A stretch of DNA of 57,710 nt from Clostridia bacterium (GTDB taxonomy: Bacteria; Bacillota; Clostridia; Oscillospirales; Acutalibacteraceae), in contig JAFSEP010000029.1 of NCBI GenBank assembly GCA_017435665.1, positions 1 through 57,710 of the forward strand. The letters are read 5' to 3'. The position numbers and the translations under genes were made by a program. Shown one piece after another: positions 16,382-25,927 of the stretch. Within the stretch, counting starts at the first letter, position 1; each line of letters begins with the position of its first letter. The notes under the pieces are model-generated. The model was not told the DNA's origin. It did not search any database and saw nothing but the letters and a program-made list of their open reading frames with translations.

Positions 16382-16751
16382 GGTCGCCTCTTTCAAGGGC
16401 GTGTATAAGAGCCTCTGCAGTTGCAATATTCGTTGCAACAGGGATATCGTGAACATCACAGAGTCTCACAAGATTTGTGTCACTTGACTCACCCGGCTTG
16501 GGATTGAGAGGATCTCTGAAAAGAAGGAGAAGGTCGATTTCGTTACATGCAATTCTTGCACCGATCTGCTGTGCTCCGCCCTGAGAACCGCTGAGGAACT
16601 TAACAATGGGGAGCCCCGTTGCTTCACTTACGATTTTACCGGTTGTGGCGGTGGCGCAAAGTGAATGTCGGCTCAGAATACCGCAATAGGCTATACAGAA
16701 CTGTGTCATAAGCTCTTTCTTTGAGTCGTGTGCAATTAAAGCTATGTTCAT
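16353..16751 (-). CDS. mgsA: Methylglyoxal synthase
   Basis: Converts dihydroxyacetone phosphate to methylglyoxal and phosphate, a bypass of lower glycolysis. The protein is about 132 aa. The N-terminus [12 protein letters not shown], the phosphate-binding [14 protein letters not shown] (about 65-78) and FRDPLNPKP with the catalytic Asp (about residue 85) match the family, as does [14 protein letters not shown]. The ORF is open 25 codons further upstream, but the ATG at 16751 has AGGAGG 8 bases away and gives the normal family start. It follows minD in the cell-shape cluster, as in other Clostridia. Confidence 0.93.
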   Translation of the reverse strand: MNIALIAHDSKKELMTQFCIAYCGILSRHSLCATATTGKIVSEATGLPIVKFLSGSQGGAQQIGARIACNEIDLLLLFRDPLNPKPGESSDTNLVRLCDVHDIPVATNIATAEALIHALERGDLDWRNIVRS

Positions 16752-16880
16752 GCTTTCTACCTCCTTGTTTTTGATAGTAATAATTTCAAAATATCGATGT
16801 TTATTATAGCAAAAAATAAAATGCAAATCAATAAATTTTAAAGATATATTTATTTTTTTGTCGGATTTTGCTTTTTTGTA

Positions 16881-17600
16881 TCAGAATTTAAGTGTCAGCG
16901 GTATCTGTTCCTTCTTTATTCTGCCCGCAATTCTTACAAAAGCATCATATGAAGGCTGGCTTTTCCTTTCCATAACCTTACCGAAGGTAATATTTTCATC
17001 CTCGGGAACAACGCCTATAAGCTGAAGCATGGTCTCATCTATAACCTTGTCTATGTTAAGCAGCTTTCGGGATGCAACCGACTTTCTTCTGAAACGGTTA
17101 ATTATCAGCCTTATGTCTCTCATTCCTGCCTGCTCAAGCTTTTCCCCTGCTCTTGATGCACTTCTTACGCAGACTCTGTCTGCCGTTGACACAATCAGAG
17201 CTCTGTCAGCCGCTGAGGAAGCAAGCTCGAAGCCCGTATCAATTCCTGCAGGTGCATCAATGAGAATATAGTCGTAATCCCCGTCAAAAAGCATAATCAT
17301 TTCTTTAACGCTTTCGGGAGTATAGGTCTCATCAAAATGCAGAGGGCAAGTCAGCAGGTCAATTCCGCCTGCATTAACAAGAGCCGTATCCTTCATGCAG
17401 TTGCCCTTGATCACGTCGCCCCAATCATAGACAATTCTTTCGCTGACACCCAGAAGCACATCAAGGCTCCTCAGTCCTATGTCTCCGTCCACAAGAAGCA
17501 CGCTGTGTTCTCTGCGGGCGAGTTCTTTTCCGATGGCAACACAGCAGGAGGTTTTTCCGACTCCGCCCTTGCCCGATGCTATAACAATTTTTTCAGCCAC
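16881..17600 (-). CDS. minD: MinD-like ParA-family ATPase
   Basis: A 239-aa deviant-Walker ATPase of the MinD/ParA family. Walker A is GKGGVGKTSC near residues 10-19, the switch I-like motif is DGDIGLRSLDVLLG, and Walker B is DYILIDAPAGID. In MinCDE systems MinD binds membrane and MinC to position the division septum. Here the C-terminus (RIKKEQIPLTLKF) does not look like the usual amphipathic membrane helix. The gene sits between mrdA and mgsA with no minC or minE, although these normally flank minD in clostridial clusters. It starts with GTG, with AAGGAAG 6 bases upstream. A different ParA-type role is possible. Confidence 0.8.
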   Translation of the reverse strand: MAEKIVIASGKGGVGKTSCCVAIGKELARREHSVLLVDGDIGLRSLDVLLGVSERIVYDWGDVIKGNCMKDTALVNAGGIDLLTCPLHFDETYTPESVKEMIMLFDGDYDYILIDAPAGIDTGFELASSAADRALIVSTADRVCVRSASRAGEKLEQAGMRDIRLIINRFRRKSVASRKLLNIDKVIDETMLQLIGVVPEDENITFGKVMERKSQPSYDAFVRIAGRIKKEQIPLTLKF

Positions 17601-17684
17601 AGCATTCTTCCTTTCTTAATTACCTTTCAAGGCTTTTTAGCAATGTTACGGTAAAAATATACCCTGTTGAAGCTTATCAGGCTT

Positions 17685-19706
17685 TTAAGATACTTTTCCG
17701 TATTCATCCCTCTCATCAACCGAATCGGAGGATGAGAAATATTCATTTATTATTTCAACTGCAAGAGATGCCGTTGAAGCACCGCCGCTTGCACCTTCAA
17801 TAACAATTGAAATTGCAATCTGCGGGTCGTCTGCAGGAGCATAGCACACAAGAATACCGTTGTTGCTTTCCTCGTTTTTGCCGTTTACCACCTTGTTGAC
17901 GGTTGTTGTACCTGTCTTAGCGCAAACGGGCACAACTGCATCCTTGAAGTAATCCTCACCGACCTTCAGCATACCCTTCTGAACAAGCTCCCAGTTCTTC
18001 TCTGAGAAGTTAGCCTGTGACAAAACACGTGATTCCGATGTATAAACCGTCTGCGTGAAGTCAGATGTCATAATGCTTTTGACAAAATGAGAGCTTCGTC
18101 TTGTTCCCCTGCTTGCAACCGTTGCCACATATGAGCAAAGCTGCATTGGAGTGAACTGATTATTACCGTGGCCGATACCTGCCTGAAGTGTCAGACCGGG
18201 GGTCCACTGCTCACCCAGAGCCTCTCTTGAAGCGATAGAGTCGAGGGTGCCCTCACTTTCATAAAGCTCAACGCCTGTCTTTGTGCCGAGGCCGAACATA
18301 GTCATATAATCATTGAGCCTCTGTATTCCCAGAAGCCTTGAAACCTCATAGAAAAAGATGTTACAGCTGTTATGAATTGCCTCAACAACGTTCTGCTTTC
18401 CATGAACGTGAAGGCATTTGGGGCGGTAGTCAGTATAATAATTATATATACCTGCGCACTTAACCTCATAGCTGCTGTCTTTTATTATATTTTCTTCAAG
18501 CCCTGCCATAGCAACGGAGAGCTTTATTGTGGAACCGGGGGTGTAAACACTCTGCAAAGCTCTGTTCCAAAGGGGAGCCAGCTTGTCCTTATTAAGCTTC
18601 ACAACATCCTCAGCGTAGGTATCAAGATTAAAGGTGGGATAACTGGCAAGGGCAAGCACGTCACCCGTCGCAATTTCCTGAACCACAACAGATCCCACAA
18701 GCTGATAGCGTCTTACACTTGCCAGCTTTTCGTTTACAAGCCAGTCCAGCTTTTCCTGGGCTGTTTTCTGAACATCATAGTCAATAGTAAGAATTACGGC
18801 GTTTCCCTGAACGGGCGTTTCCGTATAAACAGTTTCCTTGTTGCCTTCAGAATCGACAGTTACGGTTTTTTTGCCGTCAACACCCTTGAGATAGCTTTCA
18901 AATTTCTTCTCAATTCCCGTTTTGCCGATGATGTCATTCATACCGTAGCCGTTTTCCTTCAGCTCACTATATTCATCAGCATCAATTGCTCCTATTGTAC
19001 CGATAATATGAGGTGCAATGCTTCCGTCGATATAATGACGTGAGGAAACTATCTGCAGCTCAACACCCTGATAGAAGCTGCTGTTTTCCTTAATGATTGC
19101 AACAATTTCGTTTGATACTTCCTCAGCAAAGGTATACGGATTTGATGATGAGAAAAAGCCCTTCTTCATCCCGTAGCAGACAGAAGCAATCTTTCTTGCC
19201 TGTTTTTTCTTGTAGCCCTCAAGACCGTATCTTTCAATAAGAGCATCGAGGCAGTTTTCAGCTGTTGCGTATTCGTTGAGATTAAGGAAATCCTTTGACT
19301 TGAGATAAGCTATATCGCTGTCTCTGTCTTTCTCGAAAACTGCCTTGCCGTTTCTGATTTTTATCGGCAGAGTATCAAGCCACTCGCTTCCGTTTTCTTC
19401 AAAAAGCTTTATAAGCGAGTCGATTATTTCGACTCGCTTTTCCATTTCCTTCTGTGAAGGAAAATAGTTGGAATCGAAAATAACCGAGTTTGACTGACGG
19501 TTTGTAACAAGAACCTTACCGTTTCTGTCATATATCTCGCCTCTTGCCGCTTCTATATTAACGGTTGAAGCATTTACAACCTTGTTCTCCGAATTGTCGG
19601 CATTAACCACCTGAATTCTGAAAAGATTGGCAGAAAAGAGCGCAAAAACACTTATAACTATGCCCACAATTATAATATTGCGTCTTTTCAGCTTCTGCGC
19701 ATCCAT
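17685..19706 (-). CDS. mrdA: Penicillin-binding protein 2 (elongasome transpeptidase)
   Basis: A class B penicillin-binding protein of about 673 aa that cross-links peptidoglycan during side-wall growth. An N-terminal membrane anchor (NIIIVGIVISVFALFSANLF, about residues 10-30) is followed by the dimerisation domain with GEIYDRNGK. The transpeptidase domain has PGSTIKL (catalytic Ser about 393), SCN (in NSCNIFFYE) and AKTGTT. The frame opens with an ATG at 19715 directly against the AAAGG ribosome site; the second ATG at 19706, 9 bases away, is the better start. It follows mreD by under 20 bases. Confidence 0.92.
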   Translation of the reverse strand: MDAQKLKRRNIIIVGIVISVFALFSANLFRIQVVNADNSENKVVNASTVNIEAARGEIYDRNGKVLVTNRQSNSVIFDSNYFPSQKEMEKRVEIIDSLIKLFEENGSEWLDTLPIKIRNGKAVFEKDRDSDIAYLKSKDFLNLNEYATAENCLDALIERYGLEGYKKKQARKIASVCYGMKKGFFSSSNPYTFAEEVSNEIVAIIKENSSFYQGVELQIVSSRHYIDGSIAPHIIGTIGAIDADEYSELKENGYGMNDIIGKTGIEKKFESYLKGVDGKKTVTVDSEGNKETVYTETPVQGNAVILTIDYDVQKTAQEKLDWLVNEKLASVRRYQLVGSVVVQEIATGDVLALASYPTFNLDTYAEDVVKLNKDKLAPLWNRALQSVYTPGSTIKLSVAMAGLEENIIKDSSYEVKCAGIYNYYTDYRPKCLHVHGKQNVVEAIHNSCNIFFYEVSRLLGIQRLNDYMTMFGLGTKTGVELYESEGTLDSIASREALGEQWTPGLTLQAGIGHGNNQFTPMQLCSYVATVASRGTRRSSHFVKSIMTSDFTQTVYTSESRVLSQANFSEKNWELVQKGMLKVGEDYFKDAVVPVCAKTGTTTVNKVVNGKNEESNNGILVCYAPADDPQIAISIVIEGASGGASTASLAVEIINEYFSSSDSVDERDEYGKVS

Positions 19707-19724
19707 AACAGTCATCCTTTCTAT

Positions 19725-20267
19725 TTATTCCTCGGCAACAGCCGCCTCTCTGTATTTAAGTGAAATCATTTTTATGAAATAGTAATATACGGGGGTCAGC
19801 ACTACCGTATACAGCGCTGAGGGCAGATACTTAACAAGAAGCAGGTGCCCTGCCCCCTGCATACCGCCTGCTGTCACAAAGAACAGCCAATATGCAAGCA
19901 CGCAGCCCAGGGAGCATATCGCCGTATAAAAAATTGCCGTCACAATATTGTTTCTCATATAACGCCTGATAAGGTAGGAGCAGAAAAATCCCGTCAGCAC
20001 AAGTAACAGGGAATAAAAGCCGTCCATACGTGCTGAATAAAAATCCCATATCAGACCTGCCGCAAGTCCCATAAGCATAGATATCATTTCTCTTTCAAAC
20101 ATCGAAATGCATATGACTAAGGGTATAATCAGCATAGCCGAAGCATTATATATTTTCGGAAACAAACCGTTAGTATTCTGTAAAATTGCTGTAAATACGA
20201 TAAGCAGAAGGAATATCCCGTTCCGCTTGTATTCTTCTTTATTTTCTCTGAAACGCAAGATATTCAC
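19725..20267 (-). CDS. mreD: Rod shape-determining protein MreD
   Basis: A 180-aa integral membrane protein with about five hydrophobic segments and an acidic C-terminus, matching MreD in size and place. It bridges MreC and the wall-synthesis enzymes in the elongasome. The segment GLIWDFYSARMDGFYSLLL is typical of the family. It starts with GTG (short spacing to AGAGG) 19 bases after mreC and precedes mrdA. Sequence conservation in MreD is low, so position in the cluster is part of the evidence. Confidence 0.88.
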   Translation of the reverse strand: MNILRFRENKEEYKRNGIFLLLIVFTAILQNTNGLFPKIYNASAMLIIPLVICISMFEREMISMLMGLAAGLIWDFYSARMDGFYSLLLVLTGFFCSYLIRRYMRNNIVTAIFYTAICSLGCVLAYWLFFVTAGGMQGAGHLLLVKYLPSALYTVVLTPVYYYFIKMISLKYREAAVAEE

Positions 20268-20286
20268 CGTCCTCTGCCTAATTTAA

Positions 20287-21153
20287 TTACTCTGCACTTT
20301 CGGGTATATCGTTTACACCCTGACCCTCAAAATCAGTTATGATGAAAATGTCCTCTAGCTCCGTTATATCAATGGAAGGAGTCACAACGGCATTAACCGA
20401 AATGTCGTGTTCACTTTCTGTAATATCGGCGATTTTTCCGATAATAAGTCCCTTGGGATAAACACCGCCGATACCCAGAGTACAGACAATACCGCCTACT
20501 GAAACCCGAGTGCTTTTGTCAAGACCCGCAAGCATACAGTTTCCTGCAAGTGCAAGCTCGGCAGTCGTTGTTGTATAACCGGACTCTCTTGTTCTTGACT
20601 CCATTGCGCTGATGTTTACCTTGGGATTTAAAATTGTCCACACCTCGCTGTATGTAGCTTTAACGCTGTGAACAACACCCACAACGTAATTGCCGTATAC
20701 AACGGGGTCATTTACGCTGATATCGTCAGCCGAGCCCTTATCAATAATAAATGAATAGAAGGCATCCATAGAATCCCTGCCGATAATGTTTGCAGGAGCA
20801 AGAACAAAGTCTTCATTTTTCTCTTTAACGTCGAGCATTACGGAATACGACTCCAGCTTCTGCTTGAGCTGTTCATAATCCACAAGCTGACCCTCATATT
20901 CGGATATCTGTTTTTCAAGCTCCTCTATCTTTGCAATATACTGTCCGCTTGACCTGAACTGAAGGTTGAGCTCGCCCATTTTATCAGCAACAGTTGCAGA
21001 AAGCCTCTGCACAGGCTTCATAATAAAGCCTGCAACGCTCTGCAAGGGTGAGGCGTTTGATGATGATATAACTGCAATAATCACACCGAAAAGCAAAGCG
21101 GCAACAGTTACCGCAAGAATTTTAAAACGTCGTGAAGAAAAGAACTTTCCCAC
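20287..21153 (-). CDS. mreC: Rod shape-determining protein MreC
   Basis: A 288-aa bitopic protein. One N-terminal membrane segment (ILAVTVAALLFGVIIAVISS, about 13-32) is followed by a coiled coil (about 70-105, IEELEKQISEYEGQLVDYEQ) and the periplasmic beta-barrel domain with ANIIGRDSMDAFYSFIIDKG and GVVHSVKATYSEVWTI. It acts as elongasome scaffold binding PBP2. The start is GTG with GGGAGGG 8 bases upstream. A hairpin separates it from mreB. Confidence 0.93.
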   Translation of the reverse strand: MGKFFSSRRFKILAVTVAALLFGVIIAVISSSNASPLQSVAGFIMKPVQRLSATVADKMGELNLQFRSSGQYIAKIEELEKQISEYEGQLVDYEQLKQKLESYSVMLDVKEKNEDFVLAPANIIGRDSMDAFYSFIIDKGSADDISVNDPVVYGNYVVGVVHSVKATYSEVWTILNPKVNISAMESRTRESGYTTTTAELALAGNCMLAGLDKSTRVSVGGIVCTLGIGGVYPKGLIIGKIADITESEHDISVNAVVTPSIDITELEDIFIITDFEGQGVNDIPESAE

Positions 21154-21195
21154 AGGGACATCCCTCCCTTTTGATTTATACTGAAAACAGACAAC

Positions 21196-21224
21196 AAAAG
21201 GCAGAGTTAAAACTCTGCCCTTTT
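21196..21224 (-). terminator. Hairpin between mreB and mreC
   Basis: A 9-bp stem (GGCAGAGTT/AACTCTGCC, 2-base loop) with a T run on the minus strand lies two bases after the mreB stop. It could reduce transcription into mreC so that mreB is made in excess. Confidence 0.6.
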
Positions 21225-21225
21225 A

Positions 21226-22236
21226 TCAATATGTTTTTGAAACAATGTCAAGAGCATTTGACTCAAGGCACATACCTGTACCGTCAACAACACAGTCCAG
21301 AGGATTTTCCGCAATGTGAACGGGCATTCTTGTTTCCTGACTGATAAGCTTGTCAAGACCTCTGAGAAGTGCGCCGCCGCCCGTGAGCATAATACCGTGG
21401 TCGATTATATCGGCTGCAAGCTCGGGGGGAGTCTTTTCAAGAGTTGCACGGATTGCATCAAGAATCTGGTTAACGGGGTCTGAAAGAGCCTCTCTGATTT
21501 CTTCAGATGAAACGGAAACGTTCTTGGGAAGTCCGTCAAGAAGGTTTCTGCCCTTAACCTCCATAACACCCTCTCCCTCATATGGGAAAGCCGAACCGAT
21601 TTTAATTTTGATATCCTCAGCAGTTCTTTCACCGATAAGAAGATTATACTTTTTCTTTATATATGCGATAATTGAAGCATCAAAATTGTCGCCTGCCACT
21701 CTTGCCGAACGTGAAGTAACGATATCACCAAGAGAGATAACAGCAACCTCTGCAGTACCGCCGCCGATGTCAACAACCATACTGCCCGTTGCTTCGCTTA
21801 CGGGGAGACCTGCACCGATAGCTGCTGCCATGGGTTCTTCAATAAGACTTACGTATTTTGCACCTGCAGAACGGGCTGCATCGTGAACGGCTCTGCGTTC
21901 AACCTCCGTAACACCTGAGGGAATACAAATCATTACCCTTGCTCTGTTGAAGGGAGAGGAGCTGATTGCTCTGCTGATGAACTTTTTAAGCATTTCTGCA
22001 GTAACGTCAAAGTCAGCGATAACGCCGTCCTTGAGAGGACGCATAGCTGTGATTGAGCCGGGAGTACGGCCTATCATTTCCTTAGCCTGAGTACCTACTG
22101 CAACAACCTTGGGAGGATTTGTTCTTACGTCAACCGCAACAACGGAGGGTTCACGGATAACAATTCCCTTTCCCTTTACGAAAACCAAAGTGTTGGCAGT
22201 ACCAAGGTCAATACCTATATCCTGTGAAAAAAACAT
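21226..22236 (-). CDS. mreB: Rod shape-determining actin MreB
   Basis: A bacterial actin of 336 aa that forms membrane-bound filaments directing side-wall synthesis. Phosphate 1 loop [18 protein letters not shown], phosphate 2 [17 protein letters not shown] and adenosine-binding [14 protein letters not shown] are all intact. The N-terminal MFFSQ is typical of Gram-positive MreB. It is the first gene of a mreB-mreC-mreD-mrdA-minD-mgsA run and has its own promoter. Confidence 0.96.
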   Translation of the reverse strand: MFFSQDIGIDLGTANTLVFVKGKGIVIREPSVVAVDVRTNPPKVVAVGTQAKEMIGRTPGSITAMRPLKDGVIADFDVTAEMLKKFISRAISSSPFNRARVMICIPSGVTEVERRAVHDAARSAGAKYVSLIEEPMAAAIGAGLPVSEATGSMVVDIGGGTAEVAVISLGDIVTSRSARVAGDNFDASIIAYIKKKYNLLIGERTAEDIKIKIGSAFPYEGEGVMEVKGRNLLDGLPKNVSVSSEEIREALSDPVNQILDAIRATLEKTPPELAADIIDHGIMLTGGGALLRGLDKLISQETRMPVHIAENPLDCVVDGTGMCLESNALDIVSKTY

Positions 22237-22286
22237 GAGAATATCTCCTTTCTGTTTTTTAAAAATCAGTTTCTTACATTCATAAT

Positions 22287-22315
22287 ATTATACCCTAATA
22301 TTACTTACAAAACAA
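22287..22315 (-). promoter_or_regulatory. Promoter of the mreB operon
   Basis: On the minus strand TTGTTT (22310-22315) and TATAAT (22287-22292) are 17 bp apart, about 50 bases ahead of mreB. The region between maf and mreB holds nothing else recognisable. Confidence 0.6.
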
Positions 22316-22373
22316 TAGAAATACGAGAAAAAACTTATTATTTTTTCTAAAATTTTACTTTTATCAGCAATTA

Positions 22374-22955
22374 TTATTCTTCAAAGGGAAGATGACCCTT
22401 TATTCCGAATTCACCGAGCATTCTCGCAGCCTTTGCCACGGGCAGACCGACTATCGTAAAATAGTCACCCTCTATGGATTTCACAAGCATTGATCCCACT
22501 CCCTGAATTCCGTATGCGCCTGCTTTGTCCATAGGCTCATCGGTGGCTATATATGCATCGATAAGCTCATCGCTCAGAGGATAAAAGCGCACGTCGGCAC
22601 GTGAAACAAGAGAAAGAGTCCTGTCCTTACTGCAAACGCAAAGCCCCGTATAGACCTGATGAACTCTGCCCGAAAGTGCTCTGAGCATTGCCCTTGCAGC
22701 CTCCTTATCCTCGGGCTTTCCGAGAATAGTATTACCGAGGACAACAATCGTATCCGAGCCCAGAACAACTGCATCGGGATTTTCCTCAAGGACAGCCTGA
22801 GCCTTCTTTCTTGAGAGTATCTCACAGGCGGTTTCCGGCTCTACGCCTTCAGGCATTGTTTCGTCTATATCAGCCGGGCAGACTTCATATTCATAGCCCG
22901 CATTTTTAAGAAGCTCTTTTCTTCTGGGCGAAGCAGAAGCAAGTATCAGTTTCAT
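22374..22955 (-). CDS. maf: Maf family nucleoside triphosphate pyrophosphatase
   Basis: A 193-aa house-cleaning pyrophosphatase that hydrolyses non-canonical or modified nucleotides to monophosphates. The signature LASASPRRKELL at the N-terminus, the catalytic-region SDTIVVLG and the KAGAYGIQG block are diagnostic. Its start overlaps the stop of the upstream NUDIX gene (ATGA), so the two are translationally coupled. Maf next to mreB is a common order in Bacillota. Confidence 0.94.
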   Translation of the reverse strand: MKLILASASPRRKELLKNAGYEYEVCPADIDETMPEGVEPETACEILSRKKAQAVLEENPDAVVLGSDTIVVLGNTILGKPEDKEAARAMLRALSGRVHQVYTGLCVCSKDRTLSLVSRADVRFYPLSDELIDAYIATDEPMDKAGAYGIQGVGSMLVKSIEGDYFTIVGLPVAKAARMLGEFGIKGHLPFEE

Positions 22956-23494
22956 ATCTTCACTCCCTTGATAAGTGCAAGTTTAAGAACAATAGTCTGT
23001 GTCTTGCCGTCTTTGATTTCGCCGTTCATAACCATTCTGACGGCATCCTCAAGCTTAATTCTTTCAACATTGAGAAATTCATCCTCATCAAGTCTCTGCT
23101 TCCTGAATTCAAGATTATCTGCGTAATAAAGGTGAATTATCTCACTGCAGTAGCCCGGTGTGGGATAGAATTTTCCTAAAGATTTCATCTTATCGGTAAC
23201 GAAGCCTGTCTCCTCCTCAAGCTCACGCATACCTGCATCATAGGGATCCTCATCCTTTTCAAGCTTTCCGGCAGGAAGCTCAAGTATAACCTCCCTGTAA
23301 GGATATCTGAACTGTCTTACCATTATAAGCTCATTATCGGCAGTAAGGGGTGCTACGCATACTCCGCCGTTATGGTATGCGACCTCTCTTATAGATTTAT
23401 GTCCGTTGGGCAATTCGACCTCATCCTTCCTGACGGTAAAAATTCTGCCCTCAAACATTACGTTTTCACTAAGTGTCTTTTCCTCAAGCAACAT
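22952..23494 (-). CDS. NUDIX hydrolase, ADP-ribose pyrophosphatase type
   Basis: A 180-aa NUDIX enzyme. The NUDIX box fits GX5EX7REUXEEXGU exactly, from GKLEKDE through MRELEEETGF at about residues 82-104. The N-terminal VMFEGRIFTVRKDEVELPNG and LIMVRQFRYPYREVILELPAG resemble ADP-ribose pyrophosphatases (NudF type), which recycle or detoxify ADP-ribose. The ORF is open 14 codons upstream, but the ATG at 23494 has AGGGAG 8 bases away. It shares ATGA with maf and is divergent from the TetR gene. Confidence 0.9.
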   Translation of the reverse strand: MLLEEKTLSENVMFEGRIFTVRKDEVELPNGHKSIREVAYHNGGVCVAPLTADNELIMVRQFRYPYREVILELPAGKLEKDEDPYDAGMRELEEETGFVTDKMKSLGKFYPTPGYCSEIIHLYYADNLEFRKQRLDEDEFLNVERIKLEDAVRMVMNGEIKDGKTQTIVLKLALIKGVKI

Positions 23495-23585
23495 AATTTC
23501 AGCTCCCTCTGTCTTGATGATTAAAGTATAACACATTTTTTGCCAAATAAAAACAGTAATTTTCGCTTACACCCTCCCTTTTCCC

Positions 23586-23614
23586 TTGCATTTTTTTGTA
23601 TAAAATGATAGAAT
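23586..23614 (+). promoter_or_regulatory. Possible promoter of the TetR-FGGY operon
   Basis: TTGCAT (23586-23591) and TAGAAT (23609-23614) are 17 bp apart. The -35 is poor, which would suit a weakly expressed regulator. Confidence 0.4.
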
Positions 23615-23643
23615 AACAGAAGAATGTTTTTTGAGGTAATAAA

Positions 23644-24300
23644 ATGAGCAAAGATATGATATATCATAAGCCGACCTTTGATAATATTCCTGCCGAAAAG
23701 CGGGAAAAAATTCTCTCTGTTGCCCTTACGGAATTTGCAACCAAGGGCTTCGAAAACGCTAATATAAACACCATCGCAAAAAAAGCCGGAATAAGTATAG
23801 GCTCTCTTTATAAATACTTCGACAGCAAGGCTGACCTGTTTTCCACAACCGTATACAACGGTATCAGCGCACTTGAAATTATACTCAACGAAATTTCCGC
23901 AAGTGAGGCGGATGTTACGGAAAAGCTGGAAAGGCTTATCCGAACTGCTGTTGATTTTTCCAAAAAGCAGACCGAGCTTATCAAGCTCTATAACGAAATC
24001 ACCACCGAAAGCAACGCCGAAATAGTCCGTGCTATTTCCGGCAAGGCTGAGGCAATCGCTGCAAAGGTGTATATTGAAGCGATCCGTCAGGGTCAGGAAA
24101 AGGGCGAAATCCGAAAGGATATTTCTCCCGAAATGGCAGCTTTTCTTCTTGATAATATCGTTATGGCAATTCAGTTCTCCTATTCCTGCGATTATTACAG
24201 CGAACGCTTCAAGGTGTTCGCAGGAGAAGATATCTTCGAAAAAGATGAACTCGCAATTGAAGGGTTCCTTAATTTTGTGAAATCAGCCTTAAAGGCTTAA
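23644..24300 (+). CDS. TetR/AcrR-family transcriptional regulator
   Basis: A 218-aa repressor. The N-terminal helix-turn-helix is clear (ILSVALTEFATKGFENANINTIAKKAGISIGSLYKYFDSKADLF in order, about residues 22-66), followed by an all-helical ligand domain with no recognisable ligand. GAGG lies 7 bases before the ATG. It precedes the FGGY kinase by 19 bases on the same strand, so it probably controls its own operon in response to a sugar-related or other small molecule; this is inference. Confidence 0.88.
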   Translation: MSKDMIYHKPTFDNIPAEKREKILSVALTEFATKGFENANINTIAKKAGISIGSLYKYFDSKADLFSTTVYNGISALEIILNEISASEADVTEKLERLIRTAVDFSKKQTELIKLYNEITTESNAEIVRAISGKAEAIAAKVYIEAIRQGQEKGEIRKDISPEMAAFLLDNIVMAIQFSYSCDYYSERFKVFAGEDIFEKDELAIEGFLNFVKSALKA

Positions 24301-24319
24301 GTAAAGGAAGAAATATATT

Positions 24320-25906
24320 ATGAAGTACGCACTCGCATATGATATCGGTACAACAGGTGTAAAAACCTGTCTGTTTGAAATCGATTCATCAATCAGACTT
24401 ATTGCTGACTCAATGGCCGGCTACGAGCTTTACGTTCTGCCCGGCGGCGGCGCAGAGCAGGATCCCAATGAATGGTGGGAGGCTATGTGCAAAACCACAA
24501 AGGAGGTCATCGAAAAAACAAACTTTGACCCCGCTAAAATTGACGGTATCTCATTCTGCTCACAGATGCAGGGCCTCGTTCTTGTTGATAAGGACGGTCT
24601 GCCCGTAAGACGTGCTATGAGCTATATGGACCAAAGAGCAAGACAGGAGCTCAAGGACGGTATGGCAAACGGCCTGCAGATTGCGGGCGCTAACGTTACA
24701 AAGCTCATTCCCTCCCTTCTTATCACAGGTGCCGTTTCAGCATCTGTTAAGGACCCCGTATGGAAATATAACTGGGTTAAGAACAATGAGCCCGAAGTTT
24801 TCAAAAAGGCATACAAGTGGCTTGACGTTAAGGAAGCTCTCATCTGCCGTATGACAGATAAGTTCATTATGACTCAGGACTCAGCCTTCGCAACTCTTAT
24901 TTACGATATAAAGAAGAAGTGCTGGAGCCCGAAAATGTGCTCAATGCTCGGTGTTGATATGAACCACCTTGCAGACATCATCAAGTGCTCGGATAAGGTA
25001 GGCGGTCTTACAAAGAAGGCTGCTGAGGAGCTCGGTCTTGCAGAGGGTACAGCAGTATTCGGCGGCGGCGGTGACGGCTCCCTTATCGGTGTCGGTGCAG
25101 GTGCATCAGCTATGGGAAGCACTCACATTTATATGGGCACATCAGGCTGGGTTTCAACAGTTGTTCCCAAGAGCATGGTTGACGTAAGCACGATGATGGC
25201 AGCTATCGTGGGCGCTCAGGACAATTCCTTCAATTTCTTTGCAGAGCTTGAAACTGCAGGCAAGTGCGTTGAATGGGTAAAGAACCACCTTGCACTTGAC
25301 GAAATCGGCATTTATCTTCAGAAGAACGACGTTGCTTCCGACCCCGAAAGCGTATACACGTCACTTTATACATATCTTCAGGACGTCATTAAGACTGTTC
25401 CCGCAGGCTCAAACGGTGTTATTTTCACACCCTGGTTCCACGGTAACCGTTGTCCCTTTGAGGATCCCAATGCAAGAGCTATGTTCTTCAATATGAATCT
25501 TGAAACAGGCAAGAGCGAGCTTATCAGAGCAGTTGTTGAGGGCGTATGCTTCCATATGAGATGGTTCCTTGAGTCTCAGGAAAAGAAGACAAAGACCTCC
25601 GACGTTATCCGCTTTGTTGGCGGCGGTGCTCTCGGTGATGCAACCTGTCAGATTCTTGCTGACTGTCTCGGCAGAAAAATTGAAACAGTGCCCTCGCCCC
25701 AGAATGTAGGCTCAGTCGGTGCTGCAGTCGTTATTGCAGCGGGTCTCGGTGTTATCAAGGATGTCAATGAAGCTGCAAAGCTCGTAAAGGCAGACAAGGT
25801 TTACACACCCAACGCAAAGGATAAGGCTGTTTACGATAAGAATTATGCTGTTTACAAGGAGCTTTACAAGTCAAACAAGAAGCTCTTTGCAGCTATGAAC
25901 GCATAA
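24320..25906 (+). CDS. FGGY-family carbohydrate kinase (xylulokinase-like)
   Basis: A 528-aa sugar kinase of the actin/hexokinase fold. The N-terminal phosphate loop is AYDIGTTGVKTCLFEID and the second domain has GGGGDGSLIGVGAG and YMGTSGWVS. The C-terminal FGGY-like region has IRFVGGGALGDATCQILADCLG and VGAAVVIAAGLG. The substrate-loop GISFCSQMQGLVLVD resembles xylulokinases, but FGGY enzymes vary widely and the sugar cannot be assigned. No isomerase or transporter lies beside it. A strong hairpin terminator follows. Confidence 0.88.
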   Translation: MKYALAYDIGTTGVKTCLFEIDSSIRLIADSMAGYELYVLPGGGAEQDPNEWWEAMCKTTKEVIEKTNFDPAKIDGISFCSQMQGLVLVDKDGLPVRRAMSYMDQRARQELKDGMANGLQIAGANVTKLIPSLLITGAVSASVKDPVWKYNWVKNNEPEVFKKAYKWLDVKEALICRMTDKFIMTQDSAFATLIYDIKKKCWSPKMCSMLGVDMNHLADIIKCSDKVGGLTKKAAEELGLAEGTAVFGGGGDGSLIGVGAGASAMGSTHIYMGTSGWVSTVVPKSMVDVSTMMAAIVGAQDNSFNFFAELETAGKCVEWVKNHLALDEIGIYLQKNDVASDPESVYTSLYTYLQDVIKTVPAGSNGVIFTPWFHGNRCPFEDPNARAMFFNMNLETGKSELIRAVVEGVCFHMRWFLESQEKKTKTSDVIRFVGGGALGDATCQILADCLGRKIETVPSPQNVGSVGAAVVIAAGLGVIKDVNEAAKLVKADKVYTPNAKDKAVYDKNYAVYKELYKSNKKLFAAMNA

Positions 25907-25927
25907 TTGAGAAAACAAATATATCAA

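Noticed and set aside
18372-19043. 223-codon plus-strand ORF inside mrdA
   Set aside because: Antisense to a penicillin-binding protein with all motifs intact; no ribosome site and no domain.
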